From: Methanosalsum natronophilum
GTDB lineage: Archaea > Halobacteriota > Methanosarcinia > Methanosarcinales > Methanosarcinaceae
Direction: 5' to 3'
Assembly (NCBI RefSeq): GCF_024808815.1
Contig: NZ_JANUCS010000003.1
Location: forward strand, 41,386 to 105,385
Length of the DNA stretch: 64,000 nt
Position 1 is the first letter of the stretch, and every line of letters begins with the position of its first letter. Shown piece by piece: positions 63,911-64,000 of this stretch. The notes under the pieces are model-generated. The model was not told the DNA's origin, ran no database searches, and worked only from the letters and a program-made list of their open reading frames with translations. Both the position numbers and the translations under genes were made by a program.

Positions 63911-64000
63911 ATTATCAATTTCATTCTTTTTTTTAAATGTTGAATGTAGTATACTATGAGATTTATTTGAAACTTTATAAACTTTAATATAAGTAAACAA
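63911..64000 (-). promoter_or_regulatory. upstream region of the KaiC-like gene
   Basis: AT-rich with TATA-like stretches; nothing specific can be assigned before the window ends. Confidence 0.25.

Overview
The window looks like a chromosomal segment of a low-GC (roughly one third G+C by eye) methylotrophic methanogen of the Methanosarcinales. The evidence is an archaeal information-processing set (FEN-1 with a C-terminal PIP box, PAN proteasomal ATPase, MBF1, aIF1, RNase P subunit Rnp4, archaeal 7S/SRP RNA, archaeal-type PheS and TrpS). It is joined by methanogen-specific families: a fused corrinoid/methyltransferase of the MtsD/F/H type, an Msr-type regulator with a FilR1-like C-terminal domain, iron-sulfur flavoprotein Isf and archaeoflavoprotein AfpA. 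The genus cannot be fixed from the sequence.

Layout. 1-2126: two tandem COG1361-type secreted, membrane-anchored proteins (the first cut by the window edge). 2127-2830: a gene-poor stretch with a broken IS transposase tail. 2831-5585: an SSS-family Na+/solute symporter overlapped by a lipoprotein gene. 5685-9022: a redox island (stand-alone 37-aa desulforedoxin, two DUF2180 proteins, an AhpD-like protein, Isf, an FNR-type reductase, AfpA). 9044-18950: DUF429, myo-inositol-phosphate synthase, a ferritin-like protein, FEN-1, GpmI, PurH and a multidomain PAPS-reductase-like Fe-S protein. 19097-22557: the mevalonate entry module (COG1709 regulator, HMG-CoA synthase, thiolase, DUF35) behind a clear operator-like palindrome, then CYTH and MetG. 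25607-34907: SppA, class II aldolase, TRAM protein, PurL, DUF192, aIF1, an IscS/IscU pair with a Cys-rich HTH regulator, an MBL-fold protein, Rnp4 and a small membrane protein. 34957-35449: tRNA-Ser(GCT) and the SRP RNA, both on the minus strand.

35608-46382 is the most interesting block. Two small winged-helix regulators are followed by a PAS-GAF sensor kinase that lacks a recognisable phospho-accepting His, an Msr-type regulator, and a corrinoid-protein/methyltransferase fusion ending in a strong terminator. A second unit then encodes a hydantoinase/oxoprolinase-like ATPase, a divergent group II chaperonin, a stand-alone MtaA/MtbA-type methyltransferase and a small G3E GTPase. I read this as a methylotrophic methyl-transfer system with its own sensing, folding and cofactor-maintenance functions. 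The part carrying its own chaperonin is the best candidate here for an undescribed system.

46384-64000 is mostly housekeeping: xseBA, glmM, DUF99, pan, MBF1, the proC-DUF356-proA-proB cluster, then a long minus-strand run (KaiC-like ATPase, radical SAM/SPASM-like protein, trpS, pheS, larE, GNAT, DUF531, DUF167, Toprim). Two genes there (DUF356 and Toprim) have no ATG, GTG or TTG in a usable position and seem to start at ATA or CTG.
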